A DNA stretch of 64,000 nt from Pseudozyma flocculosa PF-1 (lineage: Eukaryota; Basidiomycota; Ustilaginomycetes; Ustilaginales; Ustilaginaceae), in contig NW_006920875.1 of the NCBI RefSeq assembly GCF_000417875.1, positions 412,538 through 476,537 on the forward strand, given 5' to 3'. Position 1 is the first letter of the stretch. Each line of letters starts with the position of its first letter. The notes under the pieces are model-generated. The model made no database searches and had not been told where the DNA came from. It saw only the letters and a list, made by a program, of their open reading frames with translations. Below are positions 54,465-64,000 of this stretch, in pieces. Both the position numbers and the translations under genes were made by a program.

Positions 54465-55639
54465 GCGCGGCTACGCCCGAGTGCCTCGCCGATGGCATCC
54501 AAGCCCTCCGCCGAGACCCGCCCGACGAAGGTGCCGGCTCACGGATCCGGCCCGCGACCTTTGATCGCGCCCCGGCAGGCCCACGCTCCGCTAACGCTGC
54601 AACGGGCTCCACGCATCCTGGCGCTGCGTGTCGGGATGTGATCGTCCCGTTCTCCATCGACCCGCCCTGACGCCTCTCTCGCGGCCTCATGCTCTTCGTT
54701 TCCTTCACCTTGCTCGCCGCCTCTGCTGCTCCACGCTTCGGCTCCTTCCACTCCTCGCCCCCGCCCTGTGTATCACCACGACACCGCCGCCGATCCAATC
54801 CCTGCGCGACTACTGCTCTGCCCCATGGCTCCCGCTCCGCTCTCTACCTCGGACGCAGCCTGCGTAAGGGCTTCGGGTCGAGACGCCACCGCTCTCGCTA
54901 GAGCAACGCTTCTCTTCCCGGCTGCTCTCCTGTATCGGCTCGACTGCTCGCCCACCGTCCTTTGTGTCGATATCGCCTCCGAGACCCGCGCCGCTGTCTC
55001 GCCGTCTCCACGGCCATCCTGTCTGCACGGCCGCCGCGGCGCGCCGTGATGTCCTCGCCCCCCCCGGGGCTCTGGCCCCCCTCCTGTATCGTCGCTGTCA
55101 CCGCCGCCACTGCTCCTTGCTCGTGTGAATCAAAGGGTCGTCGCAGCGCAAGTCCGCTGCGGCGTTGCATCGCCGTCTGATGTCGCCGCTGTCGTCGAGA
55201 TGAGAGCGGTCCAGATACGTGGATGCGGATGGACGGTGGGTGGATGCGCCAAGGCCGTCCGTCGAGAGCAATCAGGTTGGGGGAACCGGTCGGCCCCACG
55301 CGTCGCATGGCAGGCCAGGCCACGCCACGCTGCTGGATTTCGGATCCGGACGCGGATCGAGTTGGATGGAGGGGGAAAACGGCGGGCGAGCCACAGCGGC
55401 AGGTCAACAGAGACTCTGGCACCACCATCTCGTCTCACCTCGAACCACCCTCACCAACGCCTGCCATCGCCTTCATTCATCCCCGACTCGCGCTGCGCCG
55501 ACCTTTGTGCGCCGCGCCCTTCGAACGTCCACAGCGCACCGGCTGCCAGGCGCACACGCATCGACCGCGGCTGGGAGCTCACTTTGTCGACCCGCGTTTC
55601 CATCCAGAGCCGCCCGCCCTGGCTCACCCGCGGCGCGCC
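54465..55639. other. Intergenic between the WOPR and EAF1 genes
   Basis: No gene seen. The first half is the likely WOPR 3' UTR. The second half carries the EAF1 promoter and leader. The EAF1 frame is open upstream to 55223, but its sequence there is unlike protein. Confidence 0.6.
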
Positions 55640-58600
55640 ATGGCTCCTGCCGCCGACCCGGGCTCTTCGCAGCCCGCGGCATCGCGGCCTACCCAACCTC
55701 CTCCCGCTTCGGCCGTTTCCCTTCACGGCATGCCGTCAGGAGCGGCGCCGATAGCTTCCAGCGCTCAGAACCAGCGGCCGCCAGCGGCTCCACAGTCTCA
55801 GTCTCAGCCACCACCGCAGGCGCAGTCGCAGTCGCAGCCGCAGCAGCCGCCCCAAATACAGGCCCAGGCCCAGGCACCAACACCAACGCCAACACCAACA
55901 CCAACAGCGGCTCCGATACCGACACCGACACCAGCACCAGCATCAGCACCAGCACTGACACCGACATCGACATCGACACCGACACCGACACAGCCGCGGC
56001 CCCTGCCCCAGTCCCAGCCCCAGTCGCGATCGCATTCGCTGGCCCAGTCGCAGCCGCTGTCGCGATCCCTGTCGCTTTCGCAGCCGCAGCCTTCCATCCA
56101 CCTACATCCGCCATCGCAGCCACCATCCCAGCCGCAGCCGCAGCAGCAGCTATTGTCCCTGTCGCTCCAACCCACATCGGCACCAACACCCACCAACAGC
56201 GCTTCCACGCCTCATCCACAGCCCTTCACGCCGACCCAGCAGCAGCAGCAGCAGCAGCCGCAGCAGCAGCATGCCGCGGTGACCCATCCCGCCTCGGTGG
56301 CCGCCGCCGCCGCGCTTGCACTCTCCGCCATCTCGCTCGATCCAAACGACTGGAATGCGCTTGCATCTACCAGCATGGTCACGCTCGAGGACCTACGCGA
56401 TGCCTTCGCCGACTACAAGCAGAAGCAGCTGCGTGAGCTCCAAGAAGCCCACAACGAGGAGCTTCGCGAGCTCCTCTTCATGACCGAGGCGTACGACAGG
56501 GACGATGTCCCAGGCTGCCCCGCCAAGCTGCCCAAGAGCTCCCTCGCGCTGCCCGCCGACGACGCCAGAGAGCACGTCGTCGCCTTCCTGCACACCTACC
56601 GACTATCGCAGGATGACGAGGGCAAGTCGATCCGCGAGCATGACCTGCCACAGCCCAAGCTGCTCCGCGACCGACTCGTCGAGGAGCTCGGAACGGGTCC
56701 CGTTGAGCTTGCGCCTCCCCCGACACCATCGACGTCGGCGTCTATGGCGTCCGCCCTCGAAGCCCACCGCGAGCGTGAACGGCAAAAGGAGCAGGAGCTG
56801 TTGACCAAGGCAGCGGTGCTTCGCAGCGCAGCGATTGCCAAGGCAGCCTCGGCCGTCCAGGCAAGAGCCCGCATCTCGGGAGCGACCAGCATCCAGCCTC
56901 TAACAGTGACGACAGCTGCCTCTTTGCAGTCGCAACCGCTGCCAGCTATGCCGGCCGCTGCCGTCACGACGCCCACCACGCCCCTTGCGGCCCCTCTCTC
57001 CGCTTCCTCGTCATCGTTGGTCGAAGCTGCCACAAAGGCTGCAGTCTCATCCGGCAGCGGCCTCACGCTGCAAGATCCGGCAGGGGCTGCGATGCAGACG
57101 CCATCGGCACCAGTCCCGCCTCACGCTGCCATGGGCGCTCAGACGGCAGCGACAGCGGCGGCAGCGGCAACATTGAGCCCGACAAAGTCAAGCTCAAAGG
57201 TCGAGGTTCCGTCACCCGACAAGAGCACAGCCCTCCCCGGCTCGATCCAGAAGGCCGTATCGCCGGCTCCGGGTCTGCTCCCGCCGGCCGCCAGCGATGG
57301 CCCCGGGCTCCGACTGCCACCATCGCCGACCTCGGTCCCCATCCTTCCCGACCTAGCTGAGGCCCCGCCTCTCCACCCAACTCTGCAGGCCCTTGCTCCC
57401 AATCCGCTCTCGGTTACATATGCCGCCTCGCTTCGACCGCTGCCCCCGGATCCGAACCGCAGGATCACCGGCGGCGGCGTGGGCGGAGGCGCCATTCATC
57501 ACCGCAGCGGCCGCAAGGTCCCGCCCCCTGGCGCCTCGAACGGCATTGCATCTCTCGGCCCTGGCGCTGCCGCCGCCTTCCGGTCGGCCATGAACATCGG
57601 CCCTGCGGGATCGGGCCAGGCGGATCTTTGGCGTTGGTACGTAAGGGCGCGGGCGAGCCCGGGTGCCGGCATGGTCGGCAAAGCCGACAAGTGCCTCATG
57701 ACGAGCGACTGGAAGGTGGCCTTTACGGAGCAGAGGTTTGTCCGGGCCATGGCGCGGATCGAGAAGCTCAAGGCGCAGGGGGAGTGGAGCTTTCGCCAGC
57801 CTAAGAAGCAGAAGGGTCCCGTGGTCCACAAGTCGCACTGGGATCATCTGCTGGAGGAGATGAAGTGGCTCCAGACCGACTACAAGGAGGAGAGGCGGTG
57901 GAAGCTTGCGGTCGCGTTCCAGCTCGCCCACGAGATCGCGGCCTGGCACCGGGCCAGGACGCCGGCAGAGCGCGCCGCCTTCTGCATCTCGGCAAGAGGG
58001 CCTCGCAGGCATGCTACCTCGCCGGCAGCCCCCAAGAGCTCCCAGGACGACGTCCGCCAGGCTGCAGCTCGTGCGCCAGACTCGGACGACGTCGAGATGA
58101 CGCCAGCGGAGCCGTCGACAGACGCCGGGTCATCCGCTCCTGCTGCTGCCCCCGCGAAATCGGCAGCGGCTCACGTCTCTTTCCAGGATCCACCCGCGGA
58201 TGAGAGCGCTGCCGCCGGCGACCCGGCAATTGCAGCTGCTGTCGACGAAGCGGTCCAGGACACCGACGCAACGATGGCCGACGTCGATGCCGACGGGGAG
58301 GACGACATGGATGCCGAGGGCGAGGACGATGATGGCGACGGCGATGCTGTGTCCAGAGATGTCACGGGCGCGGACGAGGTCACTGGAGAGCCCTCGAAGC
58401 CACCGCCCGTCGAAGTCGTCCACGAGCGGAGGGCCACCCCAACGCCGATGCCGGCGCTGGCGGACCAGGGTCCTGCCACCGCCGATGCAAAGGTCAACGT
58501 CCCCCTCGGCGGCGAAAGCGGCGCTGGCAAGTCGTCGGATGCGCAGCAGGCTGCCAGTTCCGGCATCCGGAGCGAGGCGCAGAGCAAGGACGTCACCCTC

Positions 58601-60226
58601 GCCACCGAGCTCCCGCCTCATCTCGTCACCACCCTGCGCGCGCCGATCTTCTCGATGGATGTCGGGGCGACGATCGTCTCGCCCGCCGCACTGCTCGAGT
58701 CTCTCGACCCCGAGGCCGCGGCCGCCATGCTCGGGATCGAGGTGACTGACCTGCCCTCTGCTGTCGGTTCCTTGCAGCCTGACGAGCTCAGCTTCAGCAA
58801 GATGTTTCCGGAGCTGCCCATGTATGGCGGTCCGCCTGCTCCCGATGCGTCGACCAAGAGCGACCGACGCTGGGACGAAGGTAGTCTCAACCAGCCCCCG
58901 AGGTTGACGCACGTCACCAAGCTGCTCGACTCCAAGCCGCTGCTGGTCAGCACGCTCGAGCCCTCCAAGAATCGGGCGCAGGGGAGGTGGATCGACGACT
59001 GCGACTGGATCATCGCCGCGGAGCAGTCGGATCCGCTGCGCGGCATGCCCGACGGGATGGATCAGATGCCTGGAGCGCCTCAGCTGCCCGGGTCCCTCCT
59101 CTTCGCGTCGCGCCGGACAAGCAAGGCGCTGCGTGACCCTGTCCCCTCCTCGACGGGCATTCCTGCCTCGCCCGCCTCGCCCGACGCCCGAGCGGCCATG
59201 TTCATGTGGACGCCGGAGGAGGATGGCTACCTGCTGGCGCTGGCAAAGCAGTACAACAACAACTGGTCGCTCGTCTCGGACCTCTTCAACTCGACCCGGC
59301 TCACGGTGGCCACCGATCGACGCGAGCCGTGGGACTGCTACGATCGGTGCAAGCGGATCCAGCAAGCCGCGGACGAGGGCAAGCCGCCACCGGGACCTCC
59401 GCAGCTGGCCCCACCGCCGCAGTCCTCGTCTTCTGCCTCGGCGGCCTCGGACAAGAAGGGAGGCGCTGTTGCCGGCGCAGCGTCGTCAGACGACAAGGGC
59501 GCGGCCAAGGACAGCAGCTCCCCGGGCATCGGCGGTGCCGCCAACGCTCTGACGGCCAAACGCGACAAGATCAACAAGAAGCTCGGCACGCGGTACGACG
59601 GCTCCAAGAAGAAGCTGCGCAGGGTCAACCTGCTCGAGATGATGCGCCGGTCGGCCAAGAAGCGCGAGGCGGGCAAGCAGTCGCAGCAGTCTTCGCAGGC
59701 CAAGAAGGTCAACCTCAACTCGCACGAGACCCACGCCCAGATCAAGGCGGGTCCGGCGGCGACGCCCCAGGCGCTTAGCGCCCTCAAAGCCGAGCGGGAT
59801 CAGGCGGCGCTGCGGCAGTACTACGAGCAGCAACGCGCGCACCTGGCGTACCAGCAGCAACAGCAACAGCAGCAGAGGCTCTTGGCACAGCAACAGGCCC
59901 AGGCACAGGCACAAGCCCAGGCGCAAGCTCAAGCTCAGGCGCAGGCGCAGGCGCAAGCTCAGGCTCAGGCTCAAGCTCAGAACCAGAGGAACGCGCCGCA
60001 GCAAGCGACATCCATGCCGCAGCAGCAAGGCCAGATGCAGGGCCAGCCGCAGATGCCGCAACACCCACAGCAACATCAGCAGATGCCTCAGGCGCAAGGG
60101 CAGAAACAGAACGTGCCGCAGCAGCAGCAGTCCACCGGGCCCGTTCCGCAGTCGCAGCCAACATCGAATCCGGTGCAACAGGCCCACGCCAATCAGCAGA
60201 TGCAGAACCTGTACGCCCAGATCCAG

Positions 60227-60258
<32 letters not shown>

Positions 60259-61336
60259 ACAGCAGCAGCAGCAGCAGGTTCGTCCGCCGCCGATGATCAA
60301 CAACCTCCAGCCGCCGCGACCGCCGCAGCTCAATGCGCAACAGATGCAGCAGCTCACGCCTCAGCAGCAGCAGCAGTACCAGGCGCAGCTGGCCGCTGCC
60401 GCCGCCGCACAACAGCAACAGCAGCAGCTGCGGAACCAGCAACAGCAGCAGCAGGCCAAGGCGATGCAGTTCTCGGTCTCGCAGGCCCAGGCGGCGTTTT
60501 CGACGATGGCGGCCAACCAGGCCAGCCAACTGGCTGCCCAGCGCCCGATGGCGGTGCCGACGCCCATGCCTCAGCAGCAACAGCAGCAACAGCAGCAGCA
60601 GCAGGCCCAGGTTCAGGCCCAGATGCAACAGCGGCAACAGCAGCAGCCGCAGCAGCAGGTCCGCCCGATGCAGCAGCAACAGCAGCAGCAGTCCGGCGCT
60701 GCGCCGCCGCCGCCGCAGCAGCAGCAGCAGCAGGCGCCACCGCAGGGGCAGCCTCAACAGCAGCAGTACGGCGGCGTGCGGCCGCTGGGTGGTACGCCGA
60801 GGCCGCAGCCAGCCAACGTCCAACAGCAGCGCGCCATGAACTCGGCGAGTCCGGCCATGGGCCAGGCGCAGACGAGCGGCAACAGCGTACCCGCCGGCAT
60901 GCCGAGCACGATCCAGGCGCTGCAGCAGCAGCTCGCCATCTCGCTGGCCACCTCGAACCTGAGCCAGGAGCAGGTGAGTACCGACGGCCATCCCAACAAT
61001 TAACCCTGCCTTGCCAGTGCCGCATTCTTTGCTCCGTGGCCGCCTCTCGGCTGACCCCAAACCCACATTCGTCCTCTCACCCTTGCGCAACGACAGATCA
61101 ACGGCCTCGCCCTGCAGCTCTACAAGCAGGCGCAGCAGCAGTACGGGCAGCAGAACCCGAACCTCAACGGACAGCAGCGACCCGTCGGCGTCCACTCGCC
61201 CCAGACCCAGGTCCGACCGGGTCCTCCCCAGCCCCAACAGCAGCAGCAGCAGACGCAGCAGCAGCCGAACAAGGGCAACAACACACAGCAGGGCGGGCCC
61301 GCCGGCATGCAGCGTCCGGCTGGACAGCAGGGCTGA
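55640..61336 (+). CDS. EAF1: Eaf1/Vid21, platform subunit of the NuA4 histone acetyltransferase complex
   Basis: Two exons: 55640-60973 and 61097-61336, with a 123-nt intron (GTGAGT...GACAG); product 1857 residues. The start (MAPAADPGSSQPAAS) has a good context (CGCCATGG). The N-terminus is Gln/Pro/Thr-rich, including TPTP repeats. A conserved helical segment near residues 250-350 includes LEDLRDAFADYKQKQLRELQ. The HSA domain lies at about 726-775 (HKSHWDHLLEEMKWLQTDYK, then EERRWKLAVAFQLAHEIAAW), preceded by EKLKAQGEWSFRQPKKQK. The SANT/Myb domain lies at about 1187-1240 (FMWTPEEDGYLLALAKQYNN, NWSLVSDLFNS). After a basic region (KINKKLGTRYDGSKKKLRRV) come ~300 residues of Gln tracts. The HSA plus SANT order is that of Eaf1, which scaffolds NuA4 and binds actin and Arp4 through HSA. 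Exon 2 adds INGLALQLYKQAQQQYGQQN to the C-terminus. Confidence 0.94.
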
Positions 61337-64000
61337 ACAAGGTCTCGATGCGGCGGCACGGTGTTCAGAGCAGGCGGTCAGGACGACAGTCGGTCGTGGT
61401 CGAGTATGGGCAAGGAAGCGGCGCCAAACGAGGCGGGCGGAGATGGGGAATCGATTCATAGAGGACGCCTTCGACGAGGCTCGACAGCTGAAGCGCAGCG
61501 TTCTACCGCGACGATGCCGAAACACGAATGCAGCAGGGCCGTACGCTACGGCGTGACGAAGACGACGCGAGACAGACACAGAGAGAAGTGGCAAAGGGAG
61601 GCGGGGGCCCCTGCCCTGATCCACCTCCCCGACGATGGCGAGAAGAAGACGGCGGCGACGAGACCGACGGGGCAAGGCTGGTGTGGCGGCGCGATCAAGA
61701 CTCGAAAGAACCGAGCGACCAAGACCAGAGGGCAGAGAGACCGACGCAAGAGTAAGCCCCGTTGAGTTGCCGTGCCTCGCTCAGTCACACCCCGGGTCGA
61801 AGAATCTTCTCGGGGGGTGGGGGTGAGGGGGGCACGGTGACCGCATGACTATCAGCCTTTGCTGCGCCGATTCCCCCCCGACCCCGAGGGGAAAAGGGGG
61901 GACCGACGGAGACGAAAGGGAGAATGACGAACGAAATCAGAGCATCTCAATCGCACCAGTGGGCGATGAGGAAGGGGTGTGGGCATCGAGACTGGTTGAT
62001 CTGTCTGCGGGCGAACCTCGGGAGAGGACTGCAGAGGACGAGAGAAGAAGAGAGACAGAGGGACGCGCGGGGGAGGTCCAACGAGGCTCGGTGCACGGAG
62101 GCTCGTATCTTTGCCAGACCGCGCGCCGTTGAGCGCCTCGAGCGGACCTCCCGCGTCGTCCCCCGATCTCTATCCTTCTCCCACGATGCCCTCGCAGGCC
62201 CAAGGACGCAACTGTGCAAGACGAGATCCCAAAGGTCATCGACTGAGACCAGGTGCGGTCGAGGTGATGGCGAAGTGAGGCTCAAACGAGGCCAGACGGA
62301 AACGAGGGTTGGATCCGTCTCCCCGGTTCGGTGCCCCGTACGCGCGCAGGGTACTTCCGAGATGTTGGTCGGTGGATGCGAGAGAAAGGGGAGAAAGGGG
62401 CGGTGGCGAAATAAGGGAACGGGTGAAGACGACGTCTAGCCTGATCCCGCCCGCGTAAACGGACAGGGGGACGTCGCACCAGCCCTCGCCTCGCGCCGCA
62501 CCGCGAGCGGAGCAGCGCGACAGAGACCGCCCCTCCATGGTTCCCCTCCCTCGCCGCAGCCGCGACTACTGACCTCGGTTCCCCAGCGAGCTCCAGGACG
62601 GTGATCCGGGTCGAGCGACGGCCAGGTCTCTCCGTAAGGCCTCTCGCCAGGTGCGCATCCACCTCCAGTCGCAGCATAGCCGCACGCAGCCGCCAAGACG
62701 ACCTGCGAGCGAAGGGCAGCAGGGTGAAAAAGAAGCAAGATGCCCGGAAACGTCGGGGCCGGACCGGCTCGGCGAGATCGAGTCGTACCATTACGGTGAC
62801 GGCCGCTTTCCGCGATGCGAGTCTCTGGATCCGGACGCCCTTCCAAACAGATCTGTGCTCTCCCCATGGCGCTGCCCCTCTCGGTCGCCTCGTGCAGCCA
62901 CGACGGAGCCCGCCCCCCCTCACCTGCGTCGCGAGACGACAGAGCGGGAGGGCGATGGAGCTGGAGGCTTGCCAACCGCGTGTACCTGTCCGTATGGTGG
63001 TGGTGTGGATGTGTCCGGGGACTTTCCCTACAGCGTGTTCTGGGGCCCCCCCGCGAGGAGGGTCAGAAAGGGGCTGCAATAAGGTTAAGCGGTCCTTTGC
63101 GGGTCTCTCTGGATGGATGGTGGTCGCCGGTTACTTTCGAGCCGTTGCGCCGACAGCATGTCGCGTCGGTTGCTCGCAGAGTCGTCTCGGTCCCGGCTTC
63201 GTCAAGAACAGAGAAACAGGAAGGCGGCGACCGCAACGTGTCAAGGCAGGAATGAAGGCAGTGACGACCCCAGCGTAGGCGATTCCGTCCCCGATGCGTC
63301 ATTCTGAGCCTCCAAAAGGCTCAGGATGGCGTTTCAGGAAGGATCAACAAAGCTGTTGCCGTCCAGGTCGAGCGGGCACGAGAGCGGCGGCGAGGCGAGC
63401 CAGGTATCTGCAGCCAACCAGCCGCAAAGCACCGGCCAGCTCTCGCCCCTGCTCCTCGCGGACCGCAGACCAGAATTGTGCTTGTTCGAGACAAAGCTTG
63501 TGTGGTGTGTGGCGTGTGTAAAAACAGAGGTGGTGGTGGTTGGAGAGACGAAGAAGGTGGGAGCGAGGCCATGGAGCCATGCTCTGCTGGCGCCGAAGAA
63601 GCAAAAGAGAAAAGAAAAAAATCTGCGGGACTGCCAATCGAGGCTGCGTGATGACTCTCTCGGGCGAGTGTCGAGAGAGTTGTGGTGTGACGTAGACCCT
63701 TGACCCACTTGGGCGACCCCCCTGGCTCGCTGTCTCGGTCTCTGTTGAGCCCTGCCTGGTTGGTGCTCCACTTTTGCGAGCCCCACGCACCGGGCGGCAG
63801 CGAACGGTTGCCCTCGCGCTGTGAAAGGCAGCCCAAAGGCAAGCAGACTACCGCCACCAACCACCACCATCACCACCACCACCACCACCACCACCACTGC
63901 CGCTACTCCTAGCCTCTTCCCTTCTCGTTCACGCCATCAATCTAACGGCACACGATCCCGTATCACGACTGCAACGTCAACCGCCACGAACTACCCAGGC
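61337..64000. other. 2.7-kb right end, 3' flank of EAF1 and probable leader of the next gene
   Basis: No gene supported. The purine-rich first part is the EAF1 3' side. From about 63700 the plus strand becomes C/T-rich and ends in a CAC run followed by CTTCCCTTCTCG, resembling the leaders of the exchanger and reductase genes. A plus-strand gene probably starts just beyond 64000. Confidence 0.5.
63861..63897 (+). repeat. (CAC)n run near the right window edge
   Basis: About twelve CAC triplets with one CAT. It matches the runs before the exchanger and reductase genes and so hints at a plus-strand transcript leader here. Confidence 0.9.

Noticed and set aside
59486..61675. 729-codon minus-strand Leu-rich open frame
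   Set aside because: It is the antisense of CAG/CAA tracts in EAF1, which read as Leu runs.

Overview
The window looks like a chromosome-internal piece of a basidiomycete fungal genome, most likely Ustilaginomycotina (smut lineage). The grounds are very high GC, short introns (about 90-140 nt) that almost all start GTGAGY, third positions dominated by C/G, and a typical fungal gene set. Two runs of N (2612-2709 and 36090-36229) are assembly gaps, each inside a coding sequence. I saw no tRNA, rRNA, CRISPR array, intact transposon or telomere repeat. The species cannot be named from the sequence alone.

Layout. At the left edge the first codons of a minus-strand gene may run out of the window (1-65). 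Four minus-strand genes follow: a ~2150-residue disordered fungal protein with a conserved Cys motif (1051-7494), a secreted double-psi beta-barrel protein (9859-10998), ornithine carbamoyltransferase (11992-13533, four exons) and an SFP1-type C2H2 zinc-finger regulator (14446-16454, with a short first exon that is easily missed). An 8.8-kb stretch without a recognisable gene comes next (16455-25251). Then come a Q-rich nuclear-type protein of unknown function (25252-29043, minus) and a five-exon Sec14-like lipid transfer protein (29994-31740, minus). From 32726 on, everything is on the plus strand: an aldo-keto reductase, a bromodomain protein of BRD7/9 type split by the second gap (34672-38174), a vacuolar Ca2+/H+ exchanger (40222-41781), a 9.8-kb gene-free stretch, a WOPR (Gti1/Pac2) transcription factor (51572-54464), and the NuA4 platform subunit Eaf1/Vid21 (55640-61336). 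The right end looks like the 5' leader of another plus-strand gene.

Together, four of the ten complete gene models (SFP1-like, bromodomain, WOPR, Eaf1) are recognisable transcription or chromatin regulators, and the unknown Q-rich protein may be a fifth. The two recognised DNA-binding regulators (SFP1-like and WOPR) each have an unusually long gene-free upstream region. There is one amino-acid biosynthesis gene (arginine), one Ca2+ transporter, one lipid transfer protein, one oxidoreductase and one secreted protein. Nothing suggests a metabolic cluster or an acquired island. No clearly new multi-gene system is visible. The best leads are the WOPR upstream region, with its hairpin and HMG-box-like sites, the CAC-rich leader element seen near several genes, and the unknown Q-rich protein.
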